NCBI RefSeq assembly: GCF_001894765.1
Contig: NZ_BCWV01000006.1
Coordinates: 62,001 to 126,000, forward strand
Length of the DNA: 64,000 nt
Origin: Rhodococcoides corynebacterioides NBRC 14404
Lineage (GTDB): Bacteria; Actinomycetota; Actinomycetes; Mycobacteriales; Mycobacteriaceae
Direction: 5' to 3'
Below the pieces are notes generated by a model. It had not been told where the DNA came from, did not search any database, and was given only the letters and a program-made list of their open reading frames with translations. Position 1 is the first letter of the stretch, and every line of letters starts with the position of its first letter. A program made the translations under genes and the position numbers. This document shows, in pieces, positions 43,061 to 52,229 of the stretch.

Positions 43061-43516
43061 TCAGGACAGCTTGGTGCGTTCGAGCCACTTGGCGTACTCG
43101 GTGGCGCTCATCAGCGCCGGCGGGATCTGCTCGTCGGTGTCGGTCGAGCTCTCGGTGATCCCTTCCAAGAGCTCGTGTGCTTTTCCCAGGATCTGCTGTA
43201 CCGCTTCGCCCTGAGCCACCTTCTTCTTCAGGGCCTCGTTCTCCTTGCGCAGCCGGGCCAGTTCGGCGCGTTCGGTGTTGGTCACCTCGAACCTCGACTT
43301 TCGTGCGGCGGTCACCATCGATGCGGTGAATTCTCCACGCTCTCGTGAGACGAGCCACCGATCGACCGTCTGCCGCGCAAGGTTGTGTTCGCGCATCAGC
43401 CGAGCCTTCGCACCTCGCTGCACAGCGGCGTCCCACTCGCGTAGGAACTCGACCTTGAACGCGAACGAGAACTTTCGAACTCCGGTCGCCGTACGTCCGA
43501 CCTGTACATCGGTCAC
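43061..43516 (-). CDS. IS3-family transposase, OrfA
   Basis: A 151-residue DNA-binding transposase subunit. Residues 15-60 form a helix-turn-helix (RKFSFAFKVEFLREWDAAV, then ARQTVDRWLVSRERGEF). Residues 78-105 form a leucine-zipper-like coiled coil (AELARLRKENEALKKKV). The GTG start at 43516 lies 31 bases inside the right inverted repeat boundary. Confidence 0.88.
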   Translation of the reverse strand: MTDVQVGRTATGVRKFSFAFKVEFLREWDAAVQRGAKARLMREHNLARQTVDRWLVSRERGEFTASMVTAARKSRFEVTNTERAELARLRKENEALKKKVAQGEAVQQILGKAHELLEGITESSTDTDEQIPPALMSATEYAKWLERTKLS

Positions 43517-43546
43517 TAGGATGCTCCGATCCTCACGCTGTTGCCG

Positions 43547-43618
43547 AATGTCTCACGACCATCCTGGCAACGAACGTGCACCGTCCGCGAACGCGTGGAG
43601 TGACAGCGGGAGTCGGTT
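43547..43618 (-). repeat. Right terminal inverted repeat of the IS element
   Basis: Partner of the left repeat at 41994-42062; see that entry. It ends 48 bases before the tRNA terminator. Confidence 0.75.
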
Positions 43619-43665
43619 CGCAGAGTCCACTCGGAGAGAGACCGGGATACCGACCCCGGAAACGA

Positions 43666-43699
43666 CGAAAGCCGGCATCCTCTCGGATGCCGGCTTTCG
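43666..43699 (-). terminator. Intrinsic terminator of the initiator tRNA gene
   Basis: CGAAAGCCGGCATCC (43666-43680) and its exact complement (43685-43699) make a 15-bp stem with a four-base loop, five bases after the tRNA 3' end, followed on the minus strand by TCGTTT. Confidence 0.9.
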
Positions 43700-43703
43700 C
43701 ACG

Positions 43704-43780
43704 TGGTAGCGGGGACAGGATTTGAACCTGCGACCTCTGGGTTATGAGCCCAGCGAGCTACCGAGCTGCTCCACCCCGCG
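43704..43780 (-). tRNA. Initiator tRNA-fMet (anticodon CAU)
   Basis: A 77-nt tRNA with encoded CCA. Anticodon CAU lies in CTCATAA. Three features mark it as initiator rather than elongator: three consecutive G-C pairs in the anticodon stem (GGG/CCC), an unpaired C1-U72 at the acceptor end, and the CGCGGGG acceptor strand. It is needed for every translation start. It has its own terminator and no neighbouring tRNA. Confidence 0.95.
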
Positions 43781-44790
<1,010 letters not shown>

Positions 44791-44812
44791 CCCCGGTTCA
44801 CGACACCGACTG

Positions 44813-44859
44813 CACAACAGAACGGCCGCACCCCGTCGGGGTGCGGCCGTTCTGTTGTG
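44813..44859. terminator. Bidirectional terminator between rpf and the UPF0182 gene
   Basis: A perfect 22-bp inverted repeat with a three-base loop (arms 44813-44834 and 44838-44859); ends rich in A on one side and T on the other serve both convergent genes. Confidence 0.93.
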
Positions 44860-44875
44860 TCCGGAACCTCCGCCG

Positions 44876-47800
44876 TCAGCCGCCCACGCGGTTGTACTCG
44901 TCGATCGCCCGCTGCAGGTTGTCGAACGCCTGACCCAGCTGGGCGAAGTCGCCCGACTGCTGCGCGGTCCGAACGGCCGCCAGAGCGGAGTTCAGGTTGC
45001 TCACCGCCGCGTTCCGATCCGCCGGCGCCGAGGTGGACGGCGCGGGAGTGGACGGAGCCGGGGTGGCCTCACCCTCGGCCGGCGTCGTCGTGCCCGGTGT
45101 TCCCGTGCTCGGCGTGTTCGCCTCTTCCTCGGCCTGCGGAGTGGCGGCGTCGCCACCCGGTGCCGTGGCCACGTTGCCGGTGCCGGCGCCGAACACCTGA
45201 TCCAGCGCCTCGGCGAGCGTTGCGGCGTACCCGACACGCACGCCGCCACCGGCACCCGGCTCGCGGTAGCTCACCAGAACGCGCGACAACTGCGGGAACG
45301 TCGATGCATTCGCCGTGTTGCGTTCGGTGTAGAGCGGCTCGACGTAGAGGATGCCGCCCTGGGCGATCGGCAAGGTCAACAGGTTGCCGTACTGGATGCG
45401 GTTGGACTGTTGGAGCAGTGTTCGGTCCGACGCCACCCGGGTGTCCGACGTCATGGAGTTCTGCGCCTGCTGCGGACCCTGTGTCTGGGTGTCCGTGGGC
45501 AATTGCAGCACCGTGAACTTGCCGTAGTTCTCCGGGTCCGACCGCACCGAGATGTACGCGGACAGCAACTCACGGTTGAAGCCCACCATGGCACTGGTGA
45601 GACGGAACGACGGTTGCCCGGTGTCCGGGTCACCGATCAGGACGTAGTACGGCGGCTGGTTGAGATTGGTGCCGCCCTCGACCGTCGGGTCGCTCGGCAC
45701 CGACCAGAACGCGTTGTTGGTGAAGAACTCACCGGGATCGTTCACGTGGTACTTCGCGAGCATCTCGCGCTGCACCTTGAACAGATCCTCCGGGTACCGG
45801 AAGTGCTGCCGGAGTTCGTCGGTGATGTTCTCCTCGGGCTGCACCGCCCCCGGGAACGCCCCCATCCACGCCTTCAGCACCGGATCGTCCCGGTCGACCT
45901 GGTACAGGTTCACCGAGCCGTCGTACGCATCGACGGTGGCCTTGACCGAGTTGCGGATGTAGGACACCTCCTCACGCGGCAACAGGCGGCCGGTGTTGGC
46001 GTCGATGCTGTCCTGCACCAGACCCTCGAGCGAGCTGCGCTGTGCGTACGGGTACTGGTCCAGCGTGGTGTAGGCGTCGACGATCCAGACGATCTTGCCG
46101 TCGACCACGGCCGGGTAGGAATTGCCGTCGGCGGTCAGCCAGGGCGCGACCTTCTGCACACGCTCCCGCGGATCGCGGTTGAAGATGATCTTCGACTCGT
46201 CCCCGATGGCGCTCGAGAACAGGATGTTGCGCTCGGTGTACTTCGCAGCGAAAGCCAACCGGTTGAACCAGTTGCCGATGTCGACGCCGCCCGACCCGGT
46301 GTAGGTGTAGCGCGAGGTGTCGGTGTCGTACTCGCGATCCTGACCCTCGTTCGCCCCGACGATGGCGTAGTCGGGGTTGGCCCCGGCGATGACCTCGCCG
46401 TAGTAGATGCGCGGCTGCTCGACGGGGATGACCTGATCGCCCGCGGCCTGCGACGCGAGGTCGCTCACGGTGTAGATCGGGTACCCCGAGTTGGAGTTGG
46501 ACTCCGCGTTGGTCGCATCCTGCACCGCTGCGTTGACGCGGTTCGCCGGGGCCGCGACGAAGCCGTTGCCGTGGGTGTAGACCGTGTGCCGGTTGATCCA
46601 GTCGGTCTGGTTGCCGGTGAGGCTGCTCGGAGAGAGCTCACGGGCGGCCACGATGTAGTCCTGCAGCTGACCGTCGATCTCGTACCGGTCGACGTCCAGG
46701 GTGGACGGGAACCCGTAGAAGTTCTTGAGCTGCTGCTGCTGGGTGAACGTGCGGGAGAGCACGTTCGGATCCAGCAGACGGGTGTTGGCGATGGTGGTCT
46801 GATCCGCCGGGACGTCACGCGGTGAGGCGGTACCGACGCCCGGGTAGTCCTCGTAGGTGACCGTGTCGTCGGTGATGCCGTAGGCGTCTCGCGTCGCGGT
46901 GATGTTGCGCTCGATGTACGCGCGCTCCTTGTCCGCGGCGTTGGGTCGCACGGAGAACTGCTCGACGACGAGCGGCCACACGGCACCGACCAGGATCGAC
47001 GAGAGCACCAGCAGCGCCGTGGCCAGAGCCGGGATGCGCAGGTCGCGGAGAAAGATCGCCGCGAAGAACGCGCCCGCACAGATGACGGCGATCGCGAGCA
47101 GGATCAGCTTGGCCGGCAGCACGGCGTTGATGTCGGTGAAGCCCGGACCGGTGAACGTCGGTTCCTTGCGGCTGCTGGACAGCAACGCGTAGCGGTCGAA
47201 CCAGTACGCCACGGCCTTCAGCACCACGAACGTGCCGGCCAGCACGGCCAACTGCACGCGCGCGGACGAGGTGAGTGCACCCTCGCGCCCGCTGAGCCGC
47301 AGACCGCCGAAGATGTAGTGCGTGACCAGTGCCGCGAAGAACGCCAGCACGACGGCGACGAAGAGCCAGTTGAGAATCGAACGGTAGAACGGCAGATCGA
47401 AGGCGTAGAAGCCGACGTCCAGATCGAACTGCGGATCGCGAACCCCGAACGAACCGCCGTGCAGGAACATCTGCACGGTGATCCAGTTGCCCTGCGCCAC
47501 CAGTCCGCTCAACACGCCGATGATCACCGGCACGCCGACGCCGAACAGACGCAGTCGGCCCATGACGGTGGTGCGGTAGCGCGCGATCGGATCGTTCGGA
47601 CCGGCGGTGGGCACGAACACCGGGCGGGACCGATACGCGAAGGCCAACGCGCCGAACACGATTCCACCGACGAGAGCCGCGACCACGAGGAACGTGATCA
47701 GGCGGGTCACCAGGACCGTGGTGAAGACGTTGCGGAAGCCGACCTCACCGAACCACAGCCAGTCCGTGTAGGTGTCCACCAGTCGGGGACCGACGAGCAA

Positions 47801-47887
47801 CAGCACGGCCACCACGACCGCGACGACGAGCAGGGTACGACCGCGTCTCGACAGAGACGGCATGCCGGTTGGGGGCCTCATGCCCAC
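44876..47887 (-). CDS. UPF0182-family membrane protein
   Basis: A 1003-residue protein. The N-terminal third has seven membrane helices beginning with RTLLVVAVVVAVLLLVGPRLVDTYTDWLWFGEVGF (two blocks); the rest is a large periplasmic domain with the conserved GYPIYTVSDLASQ, IYYGEVIAG and YVLIGDPDTGQPSF segments. Residues about 890-955 form a Pro/Thr/Ala/Glu tail. GTG 47887 gives the MGMR start found in the M. tuberculosis homologue Rv3193c. Function unknown. It faces rpf across the shared terminator. Confidence 0.92.
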   Translation of the reverse strand: MGMRPPTGMPSLSRRGRTLLVVAVVVAVLLLVGPRLVDTYTDWLWFGEVGFRNVFTTVLVTRLITFLVVAALVGGIVFGALAFAYRSRPVFVPTAGPNDPIARYRTTVMGRLRLFGVGVPVIIGVLSGLVAQGNWITVQMFLHGGSFGVRDPQFDLDVGFYAFDLPFYRSILNWLFVAVVLAFFAALVTHYIFGGLRLSGREGALTSSARVQLAVLAGTFVVLKAVAYWFDRYALLSSSRKEPTFTGPGFTDINAVLPAKLILLAIAVICAGAFFAAIFLRDLRIPALATALLVLSSILVGAVWPLVVEQFSVRPNAADKERAYIERNITATRDAYGITDDTVTYEDYPGVGTASPRDVPADQTTIANTRLLDPNVLSRTFTQQQQLKNFYGFPSTLDVDRYEIDGQLQDYIVAARELSPSSLTGNQTDWINRHTVYTHGNGFVAAPANRVNAAVQDATNAESNSNSGYPIYTVSDLASQAAGDQVIPVEQPRIYYGEVIAGANPDYAIVGANEGQDREYDTDTSRYTYTGSGGVDIGNWFNRLAFAAKYTERNILFSSAIGDESKIIFNRDPRERVQKVAPWLTADGNSYPAVVDGKIVWIVDAYTTLDQYPYAQRSSLEGLVQDSIDANTGRLLPREEVSYIRNSVKATVDAYDGSVNLYQVDRDDPVLKAWMGAFPGAVQPEENITDELRQHFRYPEDLFKVQREMLAKYHVNDPGEFFTNNAFWSVPSDPTVEGGTNLNQPPYYVLIGDPDTGQPSFRLTSAMVGFNRELLSAYISVRSDPENYGKFTVLQLPTDTQTQGPQQAQNSMTSDTRVASDRTLLQQSNRIQYGNLLTLPIAQGGILYVEPLYTERNTANASTFPQLSRVLVSYREPGAGGGVRVGYAATLAEALDQVFGAGTGNVATAPGGDAATPQAEEEANTPSTGTPGTTTPAEGEATPAPSTPAPSTSAPADRNAAVSNLNSALAAVRTAQQSGDFAQLGQAFDNLQRAIDEYNRVGG

Positions 47888-47921
47888 GTGTCACACTCCA
47901 AAAGTCTTCGCGAGCACAGGT

Positions 47922-47951
47922 CGTGACACCACCGAGCGTGACACCACCGAG
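47922..47951. repeat. Two tandem 15-bp repeats in an intergenic region
   Basis: CGTGACACCACCGAG occurs twice head-to-tail, 35 bases upstream of the UPF0182 start. The rest of this 207-base divergent region shows only GTCCG/CGGAC short symmetrical pieces. Confidence 0.7.
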
Positions 47952-48094
47952 CGACACCGCATGTCCGTTTCGGACCACTGTACGGACAGCGTGCCTCCGC
48001 CGGGTGGGGGGCTCGGTCGACACTCGGCCGGTGCGAGAATGACGCTCGTGACGTGCACGACGACCGGTAGAACGACCAGCGAGAGGCAGACATC

Positions 48095-48703
48095 GTGACC
48101 GACTTCGGGGACGTGACCGGCGAGGCCGCGCTCGCACGCGCCGTGCGCGAGATGGTCGCCTACGTCGAGGCCTCCGGCTGGGACCAGGGACCGCAACTCT
48201 TCGCGTTGGTCCCCACCGAGGATCTGGTGGCCGCCGAGCCCGGTCTGCTCGCCGAACTCGAGGACGGCGCCGTGCTGACCCCGGTCGCCCAGGATCGACT
48301 GCCGGCGGACGTCGCGGGTGGGTCGCGCGCGCTCGACGAGTTCCTGGGCACCACCAGCTGGCCGTCGTCGGTCGCCGGCTGCGCCCTGGTGGAGGAGATC
48401 GTCGTCCTGCCGCCCGACGCGGAGGCCGAGCTCGACAGCGCCCTCGCTCCCCTGCTGTCCGACCGGGACGCCGCCGATCACGCGGCACGCGTCGCGGCCG
48501 AGGAACACCCCGGCCGACGCGACGCGCGACTGATCGTCGGGGTCCTGCGCGACGGCCCGTCCCTCGCGCTGCTGCAGCTGCGCCCCGAGGACGAGGACGA
48601 CGACGGCTTCGGAAGCGACGGCGACCTGCTCACGTACGACGACCTCGCGCCCAACGTGGTCGCCGCGTTGTACGCCACGCTCGACGCCGAGCCCGAGGAC
48701 TGA
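48095..48703 (+). CDS. PPA1309-family hypothetical protein
   Basis: A 202-residue soluble actinobacterial protein. Typical pieces are YVEASGWDQGPQLFALVPT, LDEFLGTTSWPSSVAGCALVEE and RLIVGVLRDGPSLALLQLR. It is encoded between the UPF0182 and PDZ-protease genes, as in M. tuberculosis and relatives. The GTG start has AGCGAGAGG upstream. Function unknown. Confidence 0.8.
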   Translation: MTDFGDVTGEAALARAVREMVAYVEASGWDQGPQLFALVPTEDLVAAEPGLLAELEDGAVLTPVAQDRLPADVAGGSRALDEFLGTTSWPSSVAGCALVEEIVVLPPDAEAELDSALAPLLSDRDAADHAARVAAEEHPGRRDARLIVGVLRDGPSLALLQLRPEDEDDDGFGSDGDLLTYDDLAPNVVAALYATLDAEPED

Positions 48704-48713
48704 GCTCCGGACG

Positions 48714-49751
48714 TCAGGAGCAGCCGGGCGCGTCACCGCCCTCGGCGAGGCTGCCCAACGCGTTCACCGCATCGCCGACGTCGGTCACGCGCACCAGGCG
48801 CAGTCCGTCCGGCACGTTCGCCGCGGCCTCGGCGCAGTTGTCCGTCGGCACCAGGAATGTCGTCGCGCCGGCCTCGCGGGCAGCGACCAACTTGTACGGG
48901 ATGCCGCCGATGGGCCCGACGGTCCCGTCCGGGTCGATGGTGCCGGTCCCGGCGACGAACGCTCCGCCGCTCAGGTCACCCGGCGTCAGCTTGTCGATCA
49001 CCGCGAGGGTGAACATCAGACCCGCCGACGGTCCGCCGACGTCGGCCAGGTTGAAGCGGACCTCGAACGGCACGTCGGGTTCCTCGGCGAGCGTCACGCC
49101 GAGGTATCCGCGCTCGCCGTCGTCCGGGCGCGGACCGACGGTCACCGTCTCGCTGAAGGGCACGTCGTCACGTACCCCGTCGATGGTCACCCGGTCGCCC
49201 GGCGCGAGGGCGCCGACGGCGGTGCGCACGTCCTCCGGGGTCTCGACTGCCGTGCCGTTCACTGCGGTCACGCGATCCCCGTCGCGCAGCACGCTCGCCG
49301 CCGGCACGTCGTCGCCGACCTCGGCGATCGTCAATTCGGTCGGCAGATCGAGGTAGCGCACCGCGGCCAGTTCGGCGCTGTTCTCGGACTGCGCGAAGTC
49401 CGCCTGATTGGCCTGTTCGACTTCCTCGCGACTGCGATCCGGCGGATAGACCTGGTCCCGCGGGACCAGACCCTGTCGGCCGCTGAGCCACAGCCCGAGC
49501 GCGTCGAAGACGGTGAGACCGTCGCGAACGGCCACGGTGGTCATGTTGAGGTGCCCGCTCGGCCGGTCGATCTCCGTCGCGCCCGTGGGATCCTCGACGT
49601 CGACCACCGGCGTGCCGTCGACGTCCCCGAGGGTGTCGAACGTCGGACCGGGACCCAGTGCGGCGAACGGGACGACGACCGTCGACCCCAGCACTCCGAG
49701 CACCACCACGGGCAGCAGTGCGACCAGCAGCGTCGCGATCCGTCGATTCAC
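48714..49751 (-). CDS. PDZ-domain Lon-like (S16) serine protease, membrane-anchored
   Basis: A 345-residue protease. One N-terminal helix (residues 5-28, TLLVALLPVVVLGVLGS) anchors it outside the cell; a PDZ domain at about 130-215 has VLRDGDRVTAVNGTAVETPED; the C-terminal Lon-type protease domain has GGPSAGLMFTLAVIDKLTPGDL with the nucleophile Ser about 242 and IGGIPYKLVAAREAGA with the Lys about 287. It ends convergently 11 bases after the PPA1309 gene. GTG 49751 is favoured; GTG 49760 is possible. Confidence 0.9.
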   Translation of the reverse strand: MNRRIATLLVALLPVVVLGVLGSTVVVPFAALGPGPTFDTLGDVDGTPVVDVEDPTGATEIDRPSGHLNMTTVAVRDGLTVFDALGLWLSGRQGLVPRDQVYPPDRSREEVEQANQADFAQSENSAELAAVRYLDLPTELTIAEVGDDVPAASVLRDGDRVTAVNGTAVETPEDVRTAVGALAPGDRVTIDGVRDDVPFSETVTVGPRPDDGERGYLGVTLAEEPDVPFEVRFNLADVGGPSAGLMFTLAVIDKLTPGDLSGGAFVAGTGTIDPDGTVGPIGGIPYKLVAAREAGATTFLVPTDNCAEAAANVPDGLRLVRVTDVGDAVNALGSLAEGGDAPGCS

Positions 49752-49849
49752 GGGAACCACCCTAGAGAACTCGTCGGAGACGCCGGTGTTCGCGCTCGGC
49801 GCACGCCGAGACCGGGTCCCGCGCGGGGTGGAGCCAGTACCGTTGGGGC

Positions 49850-51271
49850 ATGGCGAACACTCCCTTCGGATTCTCGAACTCCGACGACGACGGCGACGAC
49901 GACGCCGCACGCCGCGACTCCTCGCGCGGCTCGGGAGGTGGGGAGAACCCGTTCGCCGCGTTCGGCGGAGGCGCGCAGGGTTTCGACCCTGCCGCTCTCG
50001 GACAGATGTTCACGCAGATGGGTCAGATGCTCAGCGGGATGGGCCAGGGCGGGCCGCAGAGCGGCCCGGTGAACTACGACCTCGCCGCCAAGCTCGCGCG
50101 TCAGCAGATGGGGACGACCGCACCGGTGCGCGACGGGTCGCGGACCGCGATCCGCGATTCCGCCCATCTCGCGGAGCAGTGGCTGAACGAGGCCACGATT
50201 CTCCCGGCCGGCGCTGCACGCACGGAGGCGTGGACGCCGCAGGAGTGGCTCGACCGCACCCTGGACACCTGGAAGCGACTGTGCGACCCGGTGGCGGAGC
50301 AGATCTCCGGAATGTGGACCTCCGCGCTCCCGCCGGAGGCCCAGCAGATGATGGGCCCGATGATCGGCATGCTGGGGTCGATGGGCGGAATGGCGTTCGG
50401 ATCGCAGCTGGGCCAGGCGCTCGGGCAGTTGTCGAAGGAGGTGCTGACCAGCACCGACATCGGACTGCCGCTCGGGCCGGCGGACACCGCCGCACTGCTT
50501 CCCGAGGCGGTGGCCGCGTTCGCCGAGGGCATCGAACTGCCCGAGCGCGAGGTCCTGGTCTTCCTCGCCGCCCGGGAGGCAGCGCACCACCGCCTCTACT
50601 CGCACGTGCCGTGGCTGCGTCAGCGGGTGCTCGCCACCGTGGAGGAGTACGCGCGGGGTATCCGCATGGACTTCGGCGCCATCGAAGAGGCCGCTCGCGG
50701 GATCGACCCGTCCGCTCTGACCGACCCGTCGCAGCTCGAGAAGATCCTGCAGCAGGGCACGTTCGAGCCACAGACGACGCCGGAACAGAAGGCGGCTCTG
50801 GAACGCCTCGAGGTGCTCCTGGCCCTCGTCGAGGGCTGGGTGGACACGGTGGTCGCGGCCGCGTTGGGCGAGCGTATCCCTGGCGCGATGGCTCTCGCGG
50901 AGACCATGCGTCGCCGTCGCGCATCGGGCGGTCCGGCCGAGCAGACCTTCGCCACCCTGGTCGGCCTCGAGCTGCGGCCACGCAAGGTGCGTGAAGCGGC
51001 GGAGCTCTGGCGACGGCTCACCGACGGTGCCGGCATCGAGGGGCGGGACGGAGTGTGGGCCCATCCCGATCTGCTCCCGTCGGCCGCGGATCTCGACGAC
51101 CACGCGTCCTTCGTGGACCGCATCGTCGGCGGGGACACCGGCACCTTCGACGATCCGATCGCTCAGCTGGAGGAGTTCGAGCGCAAGCGCGCGAACGAAG
51201 TTGCGCAGGAACGGGATTCGGACGACGACGATCGCCGCGGCGGTCCGGAGAGCGGTCCCGCGCCGGTCTGA
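49850..51271 (+). CDS. Zinc-dependent metalloprotease, DUF2342 family
   Basis: A 473-residue protein of the coenzyme-F420/zinc-dependent metalloprotease-like family (DUF2342). The N-terminal 60 residues are Asp/Gly-rich and disordered. The core has FAEGIELPEREVLVFLAAREAAHHRLYSHVPWLRQRV (two blocks), where Glu about 243 and His about 246-247 are candidate metal ligands; the classic HEXXH order is not seen, so protease activity is a family-level inference. It is divergent from the PDZ protease. Confidence 0.85.
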   Translation: MANTPFGFSNSDDDGDDDAARRDSSRGSGGGENPFAAFGGGAQGFDPAALGQMFTQMGQMLSGMGQGGPQSGPVNYDLAAKLARQQMGTTAPVRDGSRTAIRDSAHLAEQWLNEATILPAGAARTEAWTPQEWLDRTLDTWKRLCDPVAEQISGMWTSALPPEAQQMMGPMIGMLGSMGGMAFGSQLGQALGQLSKEVLTSTDIGLPLGPADTAALLPEAVAAFAEGIELPEREVLVFLAAREAAHHRLYSHVPWLRQRVLATVEEYARGIRMDFGAIEEAARGIDPSALTDPSQLEKILQQGTFEPQTTPEQKAALERLEVLLALVEGWVDTVVAAALGERIPGAMALAETMRRRRASGGPAEQTFATLVGLELRPRKVREAAELWRRLTDGAGIEGRDGVWAHPDLLPSAADLDDHASFVDRIVGGDTGTFDDPIAQLEEFERKRANEVAQERDSDDDDRRGGPESGPAPV

Positions 51272-51338
51272 CGGACCCTGTGGACAACCGGTGGTCGACG
51301 ACGGTTCGGCCGCCGGTTCGTGTGCGACAGTGCCCGCC

Positions 51339-52223
51339 ATGGTCGACACGACGATCGTCGCGGGACATCCGCGCCTGACACCGCATCTGGTTCTGCTCGC
51401 GCGGCGCGACGAGCGCGTGCAGATCGGGTGGTCCCCCGACACCCGCCTGATCCTCGCCCCACCGCCGGGAACGGGCGCCGCCACCATGATCGGCGCCCTG
51501 AGACTGCTCGACGGGCAACGGTCCCTGCCCGAGGTGATGTGGCGGGCCGCCGAACGCGGAGTCGACTCGGCGGCCATGGCCGCCGTGGTGCGGCTGCTGG
51601 ACGAGGCCGGACTCCTCCACCGGCAGCCCCCGCCGGGATCCGATTCCCCGCTCCCCACCCTGCTGGTGGTCGGTCGCGGCCCCGTGGCGGACGCCGTCGG
51701 CGCGAGCCTGCGCCACGGCACCGTCGTCGATCACCGGACCACCTGGCCGAGGACCGTGCCGACCGACGTCGCCGCCGTTGTGCTCACCGACTCGGTGGTG
51801 ACGTCGCCCGACGTGGTCCGGCACCTCATGCACGACGGGGTCCCCCACCTGCCCGTGCGATGCCGCGACGGCGTCGGTGTGGTGGGACCGTTCGTCGTCC
51901 CCGGCCACACCGCCTGTCTGCACTGCGTGGAGCTGACCCGGTGCGACCTCGATCGCGAATGGCCGTATCTCGCGGCCCAACTCGGCGGTCGTGCCGCCTC
52001 CGCCTCGCCGACGACCCTCGCCGCGACGGCCGCGTTCGCCGTAGGGCGCGTTCACGACTTCCTCGGCGACCGCCTGCCGTTCTCCCAGCGCACGACGCGT
52101 ACGCGGCCCTCTGCGCTCGAGATGGGTCACAGTCAGGAGATCGACACGGCCGCGGGCACGGTGCGTCGACGCCGGTGGCGGCGGCACCCGGTGTGCCCCT
52201 GCTCCGGGCACGCCCCCGCCTGA
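51339..52223 (+). CDS. ThiF/E1-like (Ocin_ThiF-like) protein
   Basis: A 294-residue protein with an N-terminal winged-helix-like part and a C-terminal E1-like nucleotide-fold (PTLLVVGRGPVADAVGASL). A likely zinc site is formed by Cys 193/196 (ACLHCVEL) and Cys 286/288 (HPVCPCSG). It resembles leader-peptide-binding or E1-like proteins of TOMM bacteriocin systems but the adenylation Arg/Lys and Asp residues are not evident, and no precursor or YcaO is nearby. M. tuberculosis has an unstudied gene in this position (Rv3196). Confidence 0.7.
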   Translation: MVDTTIVAGHPRLTPHLVLLARRDERVQIGWSPDTRLILAPPPGTGAATMIGALRLLDGQRSLPEVMWRAAERGVDSAAMAAVVRLLDEAGLLHRQPPPGSDSPLPTLLVVGRGPVADAVGASLRHGTVVDHRTTWPRTVPTDVAAVVLTDSVVTSPDVVRHLMHDGVPHLPVRCRDGVGVVGPFVVPGHTACLHCVELTRCDLDREWPYLAAQLGGRAASASPTTLAATAAFAVGRVHDFLGDRLPFSQRTTRTRPSALEMGHSQEIDTAAGTVRRRRWRRHPVCPCSGHAPA

Positions 52224-52229
52224 TCCGGA

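Larger units (their letters stand above)
41994..43618 (-). mobile_element. IS3-family insertion sequence with long imperfect terminal inverted repeats
   Basis: Two transposase ORFs on the minus strand lie between long inverted repeats: left 41994-42062 and right 43547-43618, about 70 bases with roughly three quarters identity, sharing cores such as CCCGCTG, CACGCGTTC, GTGCACG and TGAGACA. The true outer ends and target duplication could not be fixed. The element lies between the GH43-like gene and the initiator tRNA and interrupts no recognisable gene. No passenger gene is present. Confidence 0.85.

Noticed and set aside
43619-43780. tRNA-fMet as integration site of a genomic island
   Set aside because: There is no integrase and no duplicated tRNA end; only an IS3-type element lies nearby.
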